DNA from: Planctomycetota bacterium
Lineage (GTDB): Bacteria > Planctomycetota > Planctomycetia > Planctomycetales > Planctomycetaceae
Assembly (NCBI GenBank): GCA_018242525.1
Contig: JAFEBS010000019.1
Location: 186,001 to 250,000 of the forward strand
Direction of reading: 5' to 3'
Length of the DNA stretch: 64,000 nucleotides
A program made the translations under genes and the position numbers. Positions within the stretch are counted from its first letter, which is position 1, and every line of letters starts with the position of its first letter. Of this stretch, positions 35,212-44,605 are shown one piece after another. The notes beneath the pieces are model-generated. The model did no database searches. It was not told the origin of the DNA and saw nothing but the letters and a program-made list of their open reading frames with translations.

Positions 35212-36855
35212 ATGCATCGCAGACGTTACATTCAGGGATTGGCACACAAGCACCTTCGCCTCGGGGCATCCATTGTCATCTGCCAACTGATAATGGGGTG
35301 GTTCGGGGGGCGATCGGACGGCGATGATCCACCTGTCGTCACAAGCGATCCGAAAGTGCAATCCGGCGTGGCCGCCGGAACGGAAAACTCGGGATTCCGG
35401 TCAACGCGATTCCCCGTTGCCGGGAGTTTGATGTCGTCCGATCAATCGGACGAGATCAAATTGAATCTGGACGAGTCTTCGCCGATCGACCTCGCCACCG
35501 CACTGGCGCTGGCCGGTGCCGAGAATCCAGAGATTCTGGTGGCGATGCAACGGACCGTGGCTGCAACCGCCCGCCAGCAACTCGCGGCGGCCCAGGCACT
35601 GCCGAACATCAATCTGGGAACGGACATTGAAATTCACCGCGGCGTCCTGCAGCAGGCCAGCGGGAACATCCTGAAAGTGAATCGAGATTCGATGTATCTC
35701 GGGGCCGGGACACAGGCCGTGGCGGCGGGTTCTGTCAGTATTCCAGGGGTCCAGTACAACCTGAACGTTGGCGAAAGTCTGTATCGATATTACGAACAGC
35801 GACAACGTCGTGATGCGGCCGCACACCGGATCACTGCGGTTCGCAACCAGGTTCTGCTGAACGTGGCCGTGGCCTATACCGATCTGGTGGGAGCCCAGGC
35901 GCGGCGCAGTCTGGCGATTCAGGCGCGGTTGGAATCGAAGGAAGTGGCCCGGATCACCGCGGCGTACGCCAAGACGGGCGAAGGATTGCCGGCCGATGCC
36001 CAGCGTGCGGCCACGGAATTGCAGCTTCGAGAAGCGGAACTGGTTCGCGCCGAAGCAAACGTGTCAGTGGCCTCGGCACATCTTGCCGAACTGTTGAATC
36101 TTAATCATTCGTACCGGATGCATGCGACGGACAACTATCTGGTACCTCATCCCGCCGTCCCTGAGATGATCTCACGCACCGAACTGATCGCCATCGCCAT
36201 GATTCAACGTCCCGAGATGCACGAGCACCAGGCGCTGGTTCATGCCGCTCTGATGGAACTGGATGGAGCGAAGGTCCTGTTGTTCTCACCACAGGTGATG
36301 TTCGGATACAGCAACGGGATGTTTGGTGGCGGCAGCAATCTGATCGCCGGTCCGACATCGGTTTCGGGGGCGGCCCCCAATCAGGCCCGCTTCAGTACTT
36401 TGTATGGACGATCCGACCTGGACGCCGTTGCCTACTGGTCATTGCGGAATCTGGGTGTCGGAAACAAGGCACTCATCAAGTCTGCCCAGGCTCGCTGGCA
36501 GGAGGCAGATCTGGAATTGCTGAATACGCTGAACCAGATTCGGCAGGAAGTCGTTGACGCCCAGATCCGGACAATTGCCTATTACTCCCAGATCCATCTG
36601 CGAGAAAAGTCGGTCAGAACGGGCCTGGAAGCGCATCGTCAGGACATGATCCGGATCAAGTCCAACGAAGGACACCCGATCGAAACGCTCGACAGTCTGC
36701 GTTTGCTCAGGCAAGCTCGCCAAGACTACGTCGAAACAATCCTGCAATACAACCGGGCGCATTTCGCCTTGTATACCGCCCTGGGCAGCCCCCCCGCGAA
36801 CATGCTCGCTCGTCCCGTCGACATGGAAACTGTCCCCGCACCTGCCGCACAGTAA
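35212..36855 (+). CDS. TolC-family outer membrane protein, paralog 1 of 3
   Basis: About 547 residues. AAGGA lies 8 bases upstream of ATG 35212. A basic N-terminus leads into a hydrophobic run (LRLGASIVICQLIMGWFGG). Two OEP repeats are visible: DLATALALAGAENPEILVAMQRT...LAAAQALPNINLG and LNQIRQEVVDAQIR...LREKSVRTGL. The motifs GVLQQASGNILKV, SVSIPGVQYNLNVGESLY, MFGGGSNLIAG and SLRNLGVGNKALIKSA recur in the next two genes. It should be an outer-membrane exit duct. It is the first of three same-strand paralogs; gaps are 71 bases to the second gene. No membrane-fusion protein or inner-membrane pump lies alongside. Confidence 0.9.
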   Translation: MHRRRYIQGLAHKHLRLGASIVICQLIMGWFGGRSDGDDPPVVTSDPKVQSGVAAGTENSGFRSTRFPVAGSLMSSDQSDEIKLNLDESSPIDLATALALAGAENPEILVAMQRTVAATARQQLAAAQALPNINLGTDIEIHRGVLQQASGNILKVNRDSMYLGAGTQAVAAGSVSIPGVQYNLNVGESLYRYYEQRQRRDAAAHRITAVRNQVLLNVAVAYTDLVGAQARRSLAIQARLESKEVARITAAYAKTGEGLPADAQRAATELQLREAELVRAEANVSVASAHLAELLNLNHSYRMHATDNYLVPHPAVPEMISRTELIAIAMIQRPEMHEHQALVHAALMELDGAKVLLFSPQVMFGYSNGMFGGGSNLIAGPTSVSGAAPNQARFSTLYGRSDLDAVAYWSLRNLGVGNKALIKSAQARWQEADLELLNTLNQIRQEVVDAQIRTIAYYSQIHLREKSVRTGLEAHRQDMIRIKSNEGHPIETLDSLRLLRQARQDYVETILQYNRAHFALYTALGSPPANMLARPVDMETVPAPAAQ

Positions 36856-36926
36856 ATCAAACCCGTCGAACAGCTTTCAAGAGTCTGAAATCTTGCAGAG
36901 AAGCCGGGTCAAGGAGGATCTGAAAC

Positions 36927-38624
36927 ATGCCTGCGTCGGTTGTTGAAACACAAACTCACAAGCCTGCCAATGTTCGCACGAGGACGTTGTGGGGCTGGAT
37001 GCCAGTCGTCATGATGGCATGTGGTGCCTGTTGCGATAGTTGGGCGCAGGAAACAAAACCACCCACTTCACCAACGCCGGTGCCGATCCGCGAACCTGTC
37101 GGCGCTGTTCCGCCGTCTCCCGATGAGAAGTCTGAAGACGATGGTCTGGTGGGATTGAAGCTTGCCGCACCAGATGCCGCGGAGCATGTGCGAATGCTGC
37201 GGCGGGTCCGGGTGATTCCCATCGACCTGGCAACATCGCTCAATCTGGCCGGATTTCAGAATCCGGAACTGCTGATTGCCCAGACCCGGGTTTCGGAAGC
37301 CGTGGCCGAGCGTCAACTGGCTGCCGCGCAATTCCTCCCCACCATCAATCTGGGAACCAGTCTCGACAGTCACACCGGCGTGCTGCAGCAGTCCAGCGGG
37401 AACATCCTGAGCGTACGGCGACAGGCACTGTTCTTCGGTGCCGGTGCCAATGCGATTGCCGCGGGGACTGTCAATATTCCCGGTATTGTCTGGAATTTCA
37501 ACGCGTCGGAAGCCATCTATAACGCACTGATCACGAAGCAGGTCGTGACGCAGCACGAGTTCCTCAGTGAGGCGGCTCGGAATGAAGTCTTGCGTCACGT
37601 CGTGCATGCCTACCTGGACCTGCTGGAAACGAATGGTGACCGAAGCGTGCGACTTCAGGTCCGGGAATCCTCGGCCGAGGTCGCCCGCGTTACGGCCGCC
37701 TTCGCCAAGACGGGGCAGGGACGTCCGGCGGATGCGGAACGAGCCGCCACGGAACTTTACAATCGCGATGCCGAATTGCTCGAAGTCGAGTCCCGCGCCG
37801 ATCGAGCTTCGGCGATGCTGGCGAGACTGGTGGGACTGGATCAGTCGGCCCGGTATCACCCGATCGACAATTTCGTCGTCCCCCATTCGATCGTTCCCAA
37901 TGAAATGTCTCTTCCCGAGACACTGGCGATCGCGGTGTTGCAACGTCCTGAATTGAAGGCCCAGCAGGCCGCCATCGCCCGCAGTCTGCTGCAACTGGAC
38001 AACGCCAAAATGCTGCCGTTCTCCCCCAATCTGTTCATCGGATTCAGCGTCGGTGGATTCGGTGGCGGAAGCAACCTGGTAGCACAGCCAACGGGTTCCG
38101 GACCATTTGCCCGCAGTGAACCACAGTTCGGGAACTTCGCCAACCGAACAGACCTGGATGTCATGGCCTACTGGTCATTGCAGAACATGGGGGTCGGCAA
38201 CAAGTCGATGATCGAACTGGCACGCAGCCACCTGCGAACCGCCAATTGGGAAGAAATTGCGATCGTCGAACAGGTCCGCAAGGAAGTGTCGGTGGCCAAG
38301 CGGCGGAGTGCGATTCGATTCGCACAACTGGAAATTGGTGAAGTGGCCATGGCCGCCGCTGCCGACGCCTTCAAGGAGGACCTGACCCGGATCAAGGCCA
38401 ATGAAGGTCTGCCGATTGAAGTCCTGGACAGCCTGAAGCTGCTCGAACGGGCTCAGTTGGGATACTTGCGAGCCGTCATGGAATTCAATCGCGCCCAGTT
38501 CGACCTGTATGTGGCGCTTGGTCAGCCACCCGCTGACATGCTCGCCAGACCGGCCAATGGCAAGATCTCGGTCGCACCAGCCATTGTGGAAGGCGATGAC
38601 GCGGAAACGCCGCAGAAACCGTGA
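36927..38624 (+). CDS. TolC-family outer membrane protein, paralog 2 of 3
   Basis: About 565 residues. AAGGAGG lies upstream of ATG 36927. The signal peptide is long: TLWGWMPVVMMACGACCDSWAQ after a ~20-residue n-region. OEP signatures: DLATSLNLAGFQNPELLIAQTRV...LAAAQFLPTINLGTSLDS, GVLQQSSGNILSVRRQALFFGAGANAIAAGTVNIPG, and SLQNMGVGNKSMIELARS. It is clearly the closest to paralog 1, and its end (LGQPPADMLARPA) matches paralog 1 (LGSPPANMLARPV). Its stop overlaps a GTG of the third gene frame (GTGA), but the next gene more likely starts at 38708. Confidence 0.9.
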   Translation: MPASVVETQTHKPANVRTRTLWGWMPVVMMACGACCDSWAQETKPPTSPTPVPIREPVGAVPPSPDEKSEDDGLVGLKLAAPDAAEHVRMLRRVRVIPIDLATSLNLAGFQNPELLIAQTRVSEAVAERQLAAAQFLPTINLGTSLDSHTGVLQQSSGNILSVRRQALFFGAGANAIAAGTVNIPGIVWNFNASEAIYNALITKQVVTQHEFLSEAARNEVLRHVVHAYLDLLETNGDRSVRLQVRESSAEVARVTAAFAKTGQGRPADAERAATELYNRDAELLEVESRADRASAMLARLVGLDQSARYHPIDNFVVPHSIVPNEMSLPETLAIAVLQRPELKAQQAAIARSLLQLDNAKMLPFSPNLFIGFSVGGFGGGSNLVAQPTGSGPFARSEPQFGNFANRTDLDVMAYWSLQNMGVGNKSMIELARSHLRTANWEEIAIVEQVRKEVSVAKRRSAIRFAQLEIGEVAMAAAADAFKEDLTRIKANEGLPIEVLDSLKLLERAQLGYLRAVMEFNRAQFDLYVALGQPPADMLARPANGKISVAPAIVEGDDAETPQKP

Positions 38625-38707
38625 AAAAACTGCACAGGGTTGTAGAACGAGTCTTCGGACCTGTTCCCATCGCAAAAAAACCAACTTCGTTCCCGAATGG
38701 ATCGAAA

Positions 38708-40318
38708 ATGCATTCTGAAAACACGAATCTCCAGTTCAATCACCAGCAAGTCCCGACGCCCCCCCGGGTTTGGGCGGCTGCTTTCACGATCCTCGGCCTG
38801 CTTCCCGGTCTTGTCGATCCGTCGTCAGCGACGGCACAAGAGAAGGGCCTGTTCCGACCGTTCAGGTCCAAATCGGTGCAAAAAGTGACGCAAACGTCAT
38901 TGCAGGCCGACGCCTCCAAGCCAGCCGTTCCCCCCTCGCCAAAGGACGTTGGCGAACAAGAGTCGGCTGCCGATCCTGCAATCGACTGGGAACCGTCGGA
39001 ACCACAGCGTTATACGATTGACATGACCACATCGCTGACGCTGGCCACCACGGTCAATCCCCGGATTGGCCTGGCACACGAAAGCGTTCGCGAAGCCCTC
39101 GCGCTGGAACTGGGAGCCAAGGCATTGCTGCTGCCCACGCTGTCCGCCGGGGCCAACTACCACCTGCATTCGGGTCGGCTGCAGACGTCATTCGGGGAAA
39201 TCCGTTCCCTCGACGAACAATCCATCTACTTCGGGGGTGGTGCCAGAACCCTGGCCGCCGAAACACTGGCAGTGCCCGCCGTCCGAGTGTTTGCGCAGCT
39301 TGGCGAAGCTGTCTACGCACCTCTGGCCGCTTGTCAGGTCGTGGCCCAGCGGAATGCTTCTGCACATGCCGTCTCGAACCTGACGCTGCTGGACGTGGCG
39401 ACAGACTACCTGCTGCTGACCCGTGCCGAAACACGTGTCGAAGCGTTGCGATTGTCCCTGGAACAATTCCGTGAAACCGTGCGCCTGACGAAAAGCTTTG
39501 CGGTCGCCGGCCAGGGTCGGTACGCGGATTATCATCGAGCCCGTTCCCACGGATTGTTGATGCTGATGGAGTTGCAGCGGGCTGAAGAGGAAGCGGCGGT
39601 CGCCTCGGCCGACCTGGCACAACTGCTACGGCTGGACCAGTCTGTGCAGTTGGAGACCCCATCGGCACCACTGGAGCTGATCGTACTGACTCCACCTGAC
39701 ACGGACCTGAATTATCTGGTCGATGTTGCCCAGGCCCGCCGCCCCGAAGTGAGAGCCCACGGAGCCGCGATCGGTGCCGCCGAGGCCCGCGTCAAGCAGG
39801 AGTACATGCGTCCCTGGCTGCCGACCCTGTCGATGTCAGCCAGCGGCGGGGGATTCGGCGGCGGCAGTAACCGTCAGGACCTGGGAGTGTCGTCGTTCTA
39901 TCAGGCCACCGGCGCCCGAACGGATTTCAACGTCTTCGCGTTCTGGCAATTGCAGAACATGGGGGCGGGGAATCGATCGCTGCAACAGGGGCGCTGTGCG
40001 GAACGCGACGAGGCAATCCAGCAGCGGGCGCTGACCTTGAACGTCATTCGCCGGGAAGTCAGCGAAGCCCACGCCAACATGCAGGCGGCTCGACAGCGCT
40101 TGCACGTCGCACAGGTGCAACTGGCAGCGGCCGAGTTTGCGGCCGAGGAAGACTTGAAGCGAACGCGTGCCGGCGAAGGCCTGCCAATCGAAGTCCTGAA
40201 CAGCCTGGACCTGCTCACCCGAGCCCGGCTGGATTTGGTGGACGCCGCCACGGCCTTCAACATCTCCCAGTTTCAAATGTTCGTCGTCACCGGGGAAAGC
40301 CCGCTGTCGTCGCAGTGA
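38708..40318 (+). CDS. TolC-family outer membrane protein, paralog 3 of 3
   Basis: About 536 residues from ATG 38708. A GTG at 38621, overlapping the preceding stop as GTGA, would give a longer form; the ATG is preferred because the signal peptide VWAAAFTILGLLPGLVDPSSATAQ then has a normal length. It is the most diverged of the three: SLTLATTVNPRIGLAHESVREALALELGAKALLLPTLSAG, GRLQTSFGEIRSLDEQSIYFGGGARTLAAETLAVPAV and QLQNMGAGNRSLQQGRC keep the paralog-specific motifs, but it lacks the LARP tail. Downstream are hairpin repeats that probably end the transcript. Confidence 0.88.
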   Translation: MHSENTNLQFNHQQVPTPPRVWAAAFTILGLLPGLVDPSSATAQEKGLFRPFRSKSVQKVTQTSLQADASKPAVPPSPKDVGEQESAADPAIDWEPSEPQRYTIDMTTSLTLATTVNPRIGLAHESVREALALELGAKALLLPTLSAGANYHLHSGRLQTSFGEIRSLDEQSIYFGGGARTLAAETLAVPAVRVFAQLGEAVYAPLAACQVVAQRNASAHAVSNLTLLDVATDYLLLTRAETRVEALRLSLEQFRETVRLTKSFAVAGQGRYADYHRARSHGLLMLMELQRAEEEAAVASADLAQLLRLDQSVQLETPSAPLELIVLTPPDTDLNYLVDVAQARRPEVRAHGAAIGAAEARVKQEYMRPWLPTLSMSASGGGFGGGSNRQDLGVSSFYQATGARTDFNVFAFWQLQNMGAGNRSLQQGRCAERDEAIQQRALTLNVIRREVSEAHANMQAARQRLHVAQVQLAAAEFAAEEDLKRTRAGEGLPIEVLNSLDLLTRARLDLVDAATAFNISQFQMFVVTGESPLSSQ

Positions 40319-40336
40319 ACTTCGCCCACGCGTGAA

Positions 40337-40466
40337 GCACCGTTCCCGCCGCCGGATTCTCCTCTCCACCGACCCCGCGTCGGTGGGAGGACGACTGGCC
40401 AGCTAAGGAGCACCGTTCCCGCCGCCGATTTCACCTCTCCCGACCCCATGTCGGTGGTGGGAAGAA
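40337..40466. repeat. Two tandem hairpin repeats (73-bp period)
   Basis: Units beginning GCACCGTTCCCGCCGCCG occur at 40337 and 40410. Each contains a hairpin: CCACCGAC-CCCGC-GTCGGTGG in the first, CCGAC-CCCAT-GTCGG in the second. A partial third copy (CGTTCCGCTCTCCACCGACC) is at the window's right end, 63978-64000. They lie between convergent genes and could end both transcripts. Confidence 0.65.
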
Positions 40467-40529
40467 CGGCTGCCGATGATCAGGCTGAAAAAACTAGTTC
40501 TGCCTGATCTTGCTCGTTGTCACAGACTT

Positions 40530-41501
40530 TCACCGTCCGCCGGGAGCAAACGCGTGGGCCACGGCAGCCCTGGTCTTTTGCAGGCCGGTGCTCGCTACCT
40601 CCAACGCATCCTGCTTCCAGTAGTCGCGATTGAACAATTCCAGCGACACCACACCGCGGTAACCGTTGTCGTGCAACGTGCGGAAGATCTTGGACAGCGG
40701 CGCGACTCCGTCGCCCGGATAGACGCGATTGGAATCGTTGATCGTCGCACGGGGTGGTTCGGCGGGGTAATCATTGACGTGGAAGTTGTGCATCCGTCGA
40801 CCGGCAAACATCGCCAGCCCCTCGAAGTCGGATCCGCCCTTGTAAATGTGGTAGACATCCAGCAGGAAACAGGCCCAGGGATGCGCGGCTTCAATGCCGA
40901 CGAACGCCACCTCCCCCAGTCGGGCGAGCGTCTTGGAAAACCCCCACAGTTCCAACTGAGGCAGAATCCCTTCGGCCTGACCGAGTTCGCACAGCGCGTG
41001 ATACCGTTCCGCCAGCTTCAACGGATCCAGCCCAGTTTTGTCAGTAACCCCGACCGGAGGCGCCGCCAGTCGTTCGCCTCCAATGTCATGAACCAGACCC
41101 ATGCAGCGTTTGGCCTCTTCGAGTCCCTTCTTACGCTGTTCGTCGTCTTCATGCAGGAACGCCGCGAAGCCGATTGCACTCTCGACCTTCAGACCGGCAT
41201 CCGCGATTCGCTTCCGCAAATCGGAAAGCGATCCGCCCTCTTTCGTGTAGCGGTCCAGTTCATTAATCCACGGCTCGATCCCGCTGTATCCCGCTTTCGA
41301 GGCGACTTCGATCCCGGCCAGGATGTCGACCTTTTTCCCCTTGTAGTCGCATTCCCGAATCGTGCTGGTGTTCAGGCAGTAGCGGAACGGATGTGCACTG
41401 GACTGAGCAGGTGTGGCTTCCTGAGCACGCGTCGAACCGGTCAATGCCAGCGTCGCGGCAGATGCGGCGAAAAAGCCACGGCGGGAAAGATCAGCAGACA
41501 T
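40530..41501 (-). CDS. Tat-exported xylose-isomerase-like TIM-barrel protein (hydroxypyruvate isomerase-like)
   Basis: About 323 residues from ATG 41501, with GAGAG eight bases upstream. The N-terminus is a twin-arginine signal (LSRRGFFAASAATLALTGSTRAQ). The mature protein is an AP-endonuclease-2/xylose-isomerase-type TIM barrel: AGYSGIEPW, ESAIGFAAF, ILPQLELWG, CFLLDVYHIYKGGSDF, MHNFHVNDYP and GVVSLELFNRDYW place the acidic and His metal ligands at the strand ends. Proteins of this type isomerise or epimerise sugars or act as hydroxypyruvate isomerases; the substrate is unknown. It is divergent from the CstA-type transporter. Confidence 0.85.
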   Translation of the reverse strand: MSADLSRRGFFAASAATLALTGSTRAQEATPAQSSAHPFRYCLNTSTIRECDYKGKKVDILAGIEVASKAGYSGIEPWINELDRYTKEGGSLSDLRKRIADAGLKVESAIGFAAFLHEDDEQRKKGLEEAKRCMGLVHDIGGERLAAPPVGVTDKTGLDPLKLAERYHALCELGQAEGILPQLELWGFSKTLARLGEVAFVGIEAAHPWACFLLDVYHIYKGGSDFEGLAMFAGRRMHNFHVNDYPAEPPRATINDSNRVYPGDGVAPLSKIFRTLHDNGYRGVVSLELFNRDYWKQDALEVASTGLQKTRAAVAHAFAPGGR

Positions 41502-41777
41502 GGCAGCAACTCTCAAAGTGTCGGGTAACGATTCGGTGCCACAGGATAAGCAACTGAAGCGTGCGCAGGAAAGTCTGCGGTTCCAATGCCTTCCAATGCC
41601 CTCAGGTTACCGCTCTCTTTTTGACAACCTCACCAAGACAAGAAGTCGACCAACCGGTAGACTCTCGACCGGTTGGGCTGATTGGCGAGCGACCAACGGG
41701 AGCAGTTCCCGGGCGGTCACTCGAATTTGGTTGAGGGCCCTGCCCTCATTCGGGTTATTTGCTGGGAAACTTTCAAC

Positions 41778-43574
41778 ATGAACATGCTGGCGATCGTGTT
41801 GGCTTCGGCGGGGATTTTGACCGTCGCGTACTGGACTTACGGGCCGTTGCTGGTGCGTCTGCTGCAACTGGATCCCAAGGCGAAGACTCCCGCCTACGAA
41901 CTGCAGGATGATGTCGATTATTCGCCGCTGGCACCGAATGAACTGCTCAGCCAGCACTTTTCCGCGATTGCCGCGGCCGGGCCGATTGTCGGACCGATCC
42001 TGGCGGGGGTGATGTTTGGCTGGCTGCCCGCCCTGATCTGGATCCTGGTCGGTTCGATCCTGATCGGCGGCGTGCATGACTTCACCGCGCTGGTGGCGTC
42101 CATTCGCCACAAGGCCCGGTCGATCGCGGAAGTGGTCCGGGACCACATGAGTCGCCGGGCGTTTGTGCTGTTCCTGACGTTTGTCTGGCTGGCACTGGTC
42201 TACATCATCGTGGCCTTCACAGACATCACCGCGGCTTCGTTTATCGGCGTCCAGACGCTGGAAAACGGCCAGGAAGTCACCGGAGCGGGCATCGCATCGT
42301 CGTCCCTGATGTATCTGGCCCTGCCGATCATCATGGGAATCCTGATGAAGTACACCCGGATGTCGGTGGGACTGGCGACGGTGATCTTTCTGCCACTGGT
42401 CGGAGTTTCCATCTGGGCCGGTCAGCATGTGCCGATCGATATGACGGCCATCTTGAAGACATTCATCCCGGCGGCAGATGACAAGCTGGCACACAAGACC
42501 TGGGACGTGCTGCTGCTGGTCTATTGCTGTATTGCATCGGTTGTCCCGATGTGGCTGCTGTTGCAACCTCGTGGGCATCTGGGGGGCTACTTCCTGTACA
42601 TCGCCTTGGCCGCCGGAGCGGTTGGACTCTTATTTGGCGGTGCGTCGATTGAGTATCCCGCATTCAATGGCTGGACAACACCCAAGGGAGAAACACTGTT
42701 TCCAGTCCTGTTCATCACGATCGCTTGCGGGGCGTGTTCGGGATTCCATTCGCTGATCGCATCTGGAACAACCTCCAAGCAGTTGCGGTATGAAACGGAT
42801 GCCAAGCTGATCGGCTACGGCGCGATGCTGCTGGAAGCGATGGTGGCCATCGTCTCACTCAGTTGTGTGATGATCCTGACCAAGGATGCACCCCTGCTGA
42901 CAAATCCTCAGCCGAACCTGGTCTACGCCCAGGGGATTGGCTCACTTTTGGAAAAGTTTGCCGCCGCGGTCCGCGGGGTGGGATGGACGAATTTCAACCT
43001 GTCCGCCCAACTGACCGTGTCGTTCGCGTTGATGGCGTTTACGACGTTTGTCTACGACACACTGGATGTCTGTACGCGGCTGGGGCGCTACATCATCCAG
43101 GAACTCACCGGCTGGCACGATGCCAAAGGACGCTGGCTGGGGACCCTGCTGACCGGAGGCGTTCCGGCGTTCTTCGTGATGCAGACGATTCACGGAGCAG
43201 ACGGCAAGCCAACCCCCTTGTGGCGAATCTTCTGGGCCCTGTTTGGTGCCAGTAATCAATTACTGGCGGCCCTGACTCTGCTGGGAGTCACCGTCTGGCT
43301 CTGGCGGACTCGACGAGCCGTCTGGGTGCTGTTCGTGGCGGGGATCCCGACCGTCTGGATGTACGTCATGAGCACCTGGGCTCTACTCCGGATGATCAAG
43401 GCGAACGTTGCTCAATTGAGCCACCCGGATCCGCAACCGATCACGTACATCCTGCTGGGGATTTCGTCCCTGCTGGTGATGCTGGCATTGGCCATGCTGG
43501 TGGAAGCGGTGATCGCGCTGACAGCCACGGACAAGCGTCCGAACGCCCCGAAGCCAGCGCTGGTGGCAGGCTGA
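41778..43574 (+). CDS. cstA: CstA-family carbon starvation/peptide or pyruvate transporter
   Basis: About 598 residues. ATG 41778 ([19 protein letters not shown]) is preferred over an earlier start that lacks a hydrophobic N-terminus. There are about sixteen hydrophobic segments. Signatures of the CstA/BtsT family are [81 protein letters not shown]-like, and FDALxG-type [20 protein letters not shown], then [12 protein letters not shown]. Members take up peptides or pyruvate during carbon starvation. The SDR gene follows 55 bases downstream, likely in one transcript. Confidence 0.93.
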   Translation: [598 protein letters not shown]

Positions 43575-43629
43575 AACTGGCCTGAGAGGAAACACTTCAC
43601 GCACCCGACCGGACGACAGGATAAGCGAT

Positions 43630-44424
43630 ATGGATCTGGGACTGCAGGACAAGGTGATTCTGGTCACGGGTGGCGCGAAGGGGATCGGCCTGGGGGTCTC
43701 GCAGGTTCTGGCCGCCGAGGGGGCGATTCCGGTCATCGTCGGCAGAAACGAATCCGACAACGCCGCCGCCGTCCAGTCGATCACAGCCGCCGGAGGCCGG
43801 GCCTGGGCGGTCACCACCGAACTCAATCGGACCGAGGATTGTCAGCGGGCGGTCGCTGCAACGGTGGAGAAATTCCAGCGGATCGAAGGCCTGGTCAACA
43901 ATGCCGGGATCAACGATGGAGTGAACCTGGAAAGCGGGGACACGGAACGGTTTGTCGCCTCTTTGCGCAAAAACCTGCTGCACTATTATGAAATGGCTCA
44001 CTTTGCCCTGCCGGAACTGAAGAAGTCCCGCGGCGCGATCGTCAACGTCGGATCGAAGGTCGCCGAAACCGGCCAGGGCGGCACCTCGGCCTATGCCGCC
44101 GCCAATGGCGGCCGAAACGCCCTGACGCGCGAATGGGCCGTGGAACTGGCGAAATACAGCATCCGTGTCAATTCCGTGATCGTGGCGGAATGCTGGACTC
44201 CGATGTATGCCACCTGGCTGGCCACCGTCCCCAACCCCGAAGAAACTCGCCGCCAGATCGAAGCCCGGATCCCGTTCGAACACCGCATGACCACCTGCGA
44301 AGAAATCGCCAACACGGTTGCCTTCCTGCTCTCATGCTGCTCGGGACACACCACCGGGCAACTGATCCACGTCGATGGCGGATATGTTCATCTGGATCGA
44401 TCGGTGACCGCGTTGAACGGGTAA
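43630..44424 (+). CDS. SDR-family oxidoreductase with Lys-to-Asn change in the active site
   Basis: About 264 residues. NAD(P) motif TGGAKGIG (14-20 region), NNAG at ~90-93, catalytic Ser142 and Tyr155. The catalytic YxxxK motif reads Y155-A-A-A-N159, so the usual Lys is Asn. Surrounding sequence (TGQGGTSAYAAANGGRNALTREWAVELAKY...RVNSVIVAE) is otherwise like L-fucose dehydrogenase-type SDRs. The Lys lowers the Tyr pKa and anchors the nicotinamide ribose, so activity may be altered. AGGATAAGC lies before ATG 43630. Probably co-transcribed with CstA. It could be a specialised dehydrogenase of deoxy sugars or a non-catalytic homologue. Confidence 0.88.
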   Translation: MDLGLQDKVILVTGGAKGIGLGVSQVLAAEGAIPVIVGRNESDNAAAVQSITAAGGRAWAVTTELNRTEDCQRAVAATVEKFQRIEGLVNNAGINDGVNLESGDTERFVASLRKNLLHYYEMAHFALPELKKSRGAIVNVGSKVAETGQGGTSAYAAANGGRNALTREWAVELAKYSIRVNSVIVAECWTPMYATWLATVPNPEETRRQIEARIPFEHRMTTCEEIANTVAFLLSCCSGHTTGQLIHVDGGYVHLDRSVTALNG

Positions 44425-44527
44425 CGTCGTGATACCCTGGCAATGTCACCTTCATTGCCGCGGTGCGCGAACCTGCTGATGCAAACAGGTGTCTACGACG
44501 ACACCGTTCTTCCTGATGCGGTCACCC

Positions 44528-44602
44528 GTCCTCGCGGAGCAGCCCGGAGTGCTCGCCACCTTGTCACGGTGGAGATCAGGGGTTCAAATCCCCTCGAGGA
44601 CG
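44528..44602 (+). tRNA. trnD: tRNA-Asp (GUC)
   Basis: A full cloverleaf: acceptor GTCCTCG (44528-44534) with CGAGGAC (44595-44601), D stem GAGC/GCTC, anticodon stem CCACC/GGTGG with loop TTGTCAC (anticodon GTC), variable AGATC, and T arm AGGGG-TTCAAAT-CCCCT. The discriminator base is G, as expected for Asp. The 3' CCA is not fully encoded (GCCT follows). It lies 3 bases from the stop of the minus-strand glcF gene. Confidence 0.97.
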
Positions 44603-44605
44603 CCT

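Noticed and set aside
40476..41528. A 350-residue plus-strand frame opposite the isomerase-like gene
   Set aside because: It is the antisense of a gene with a Tat signal and TIM-barrel motifs and lacks its own start signals.
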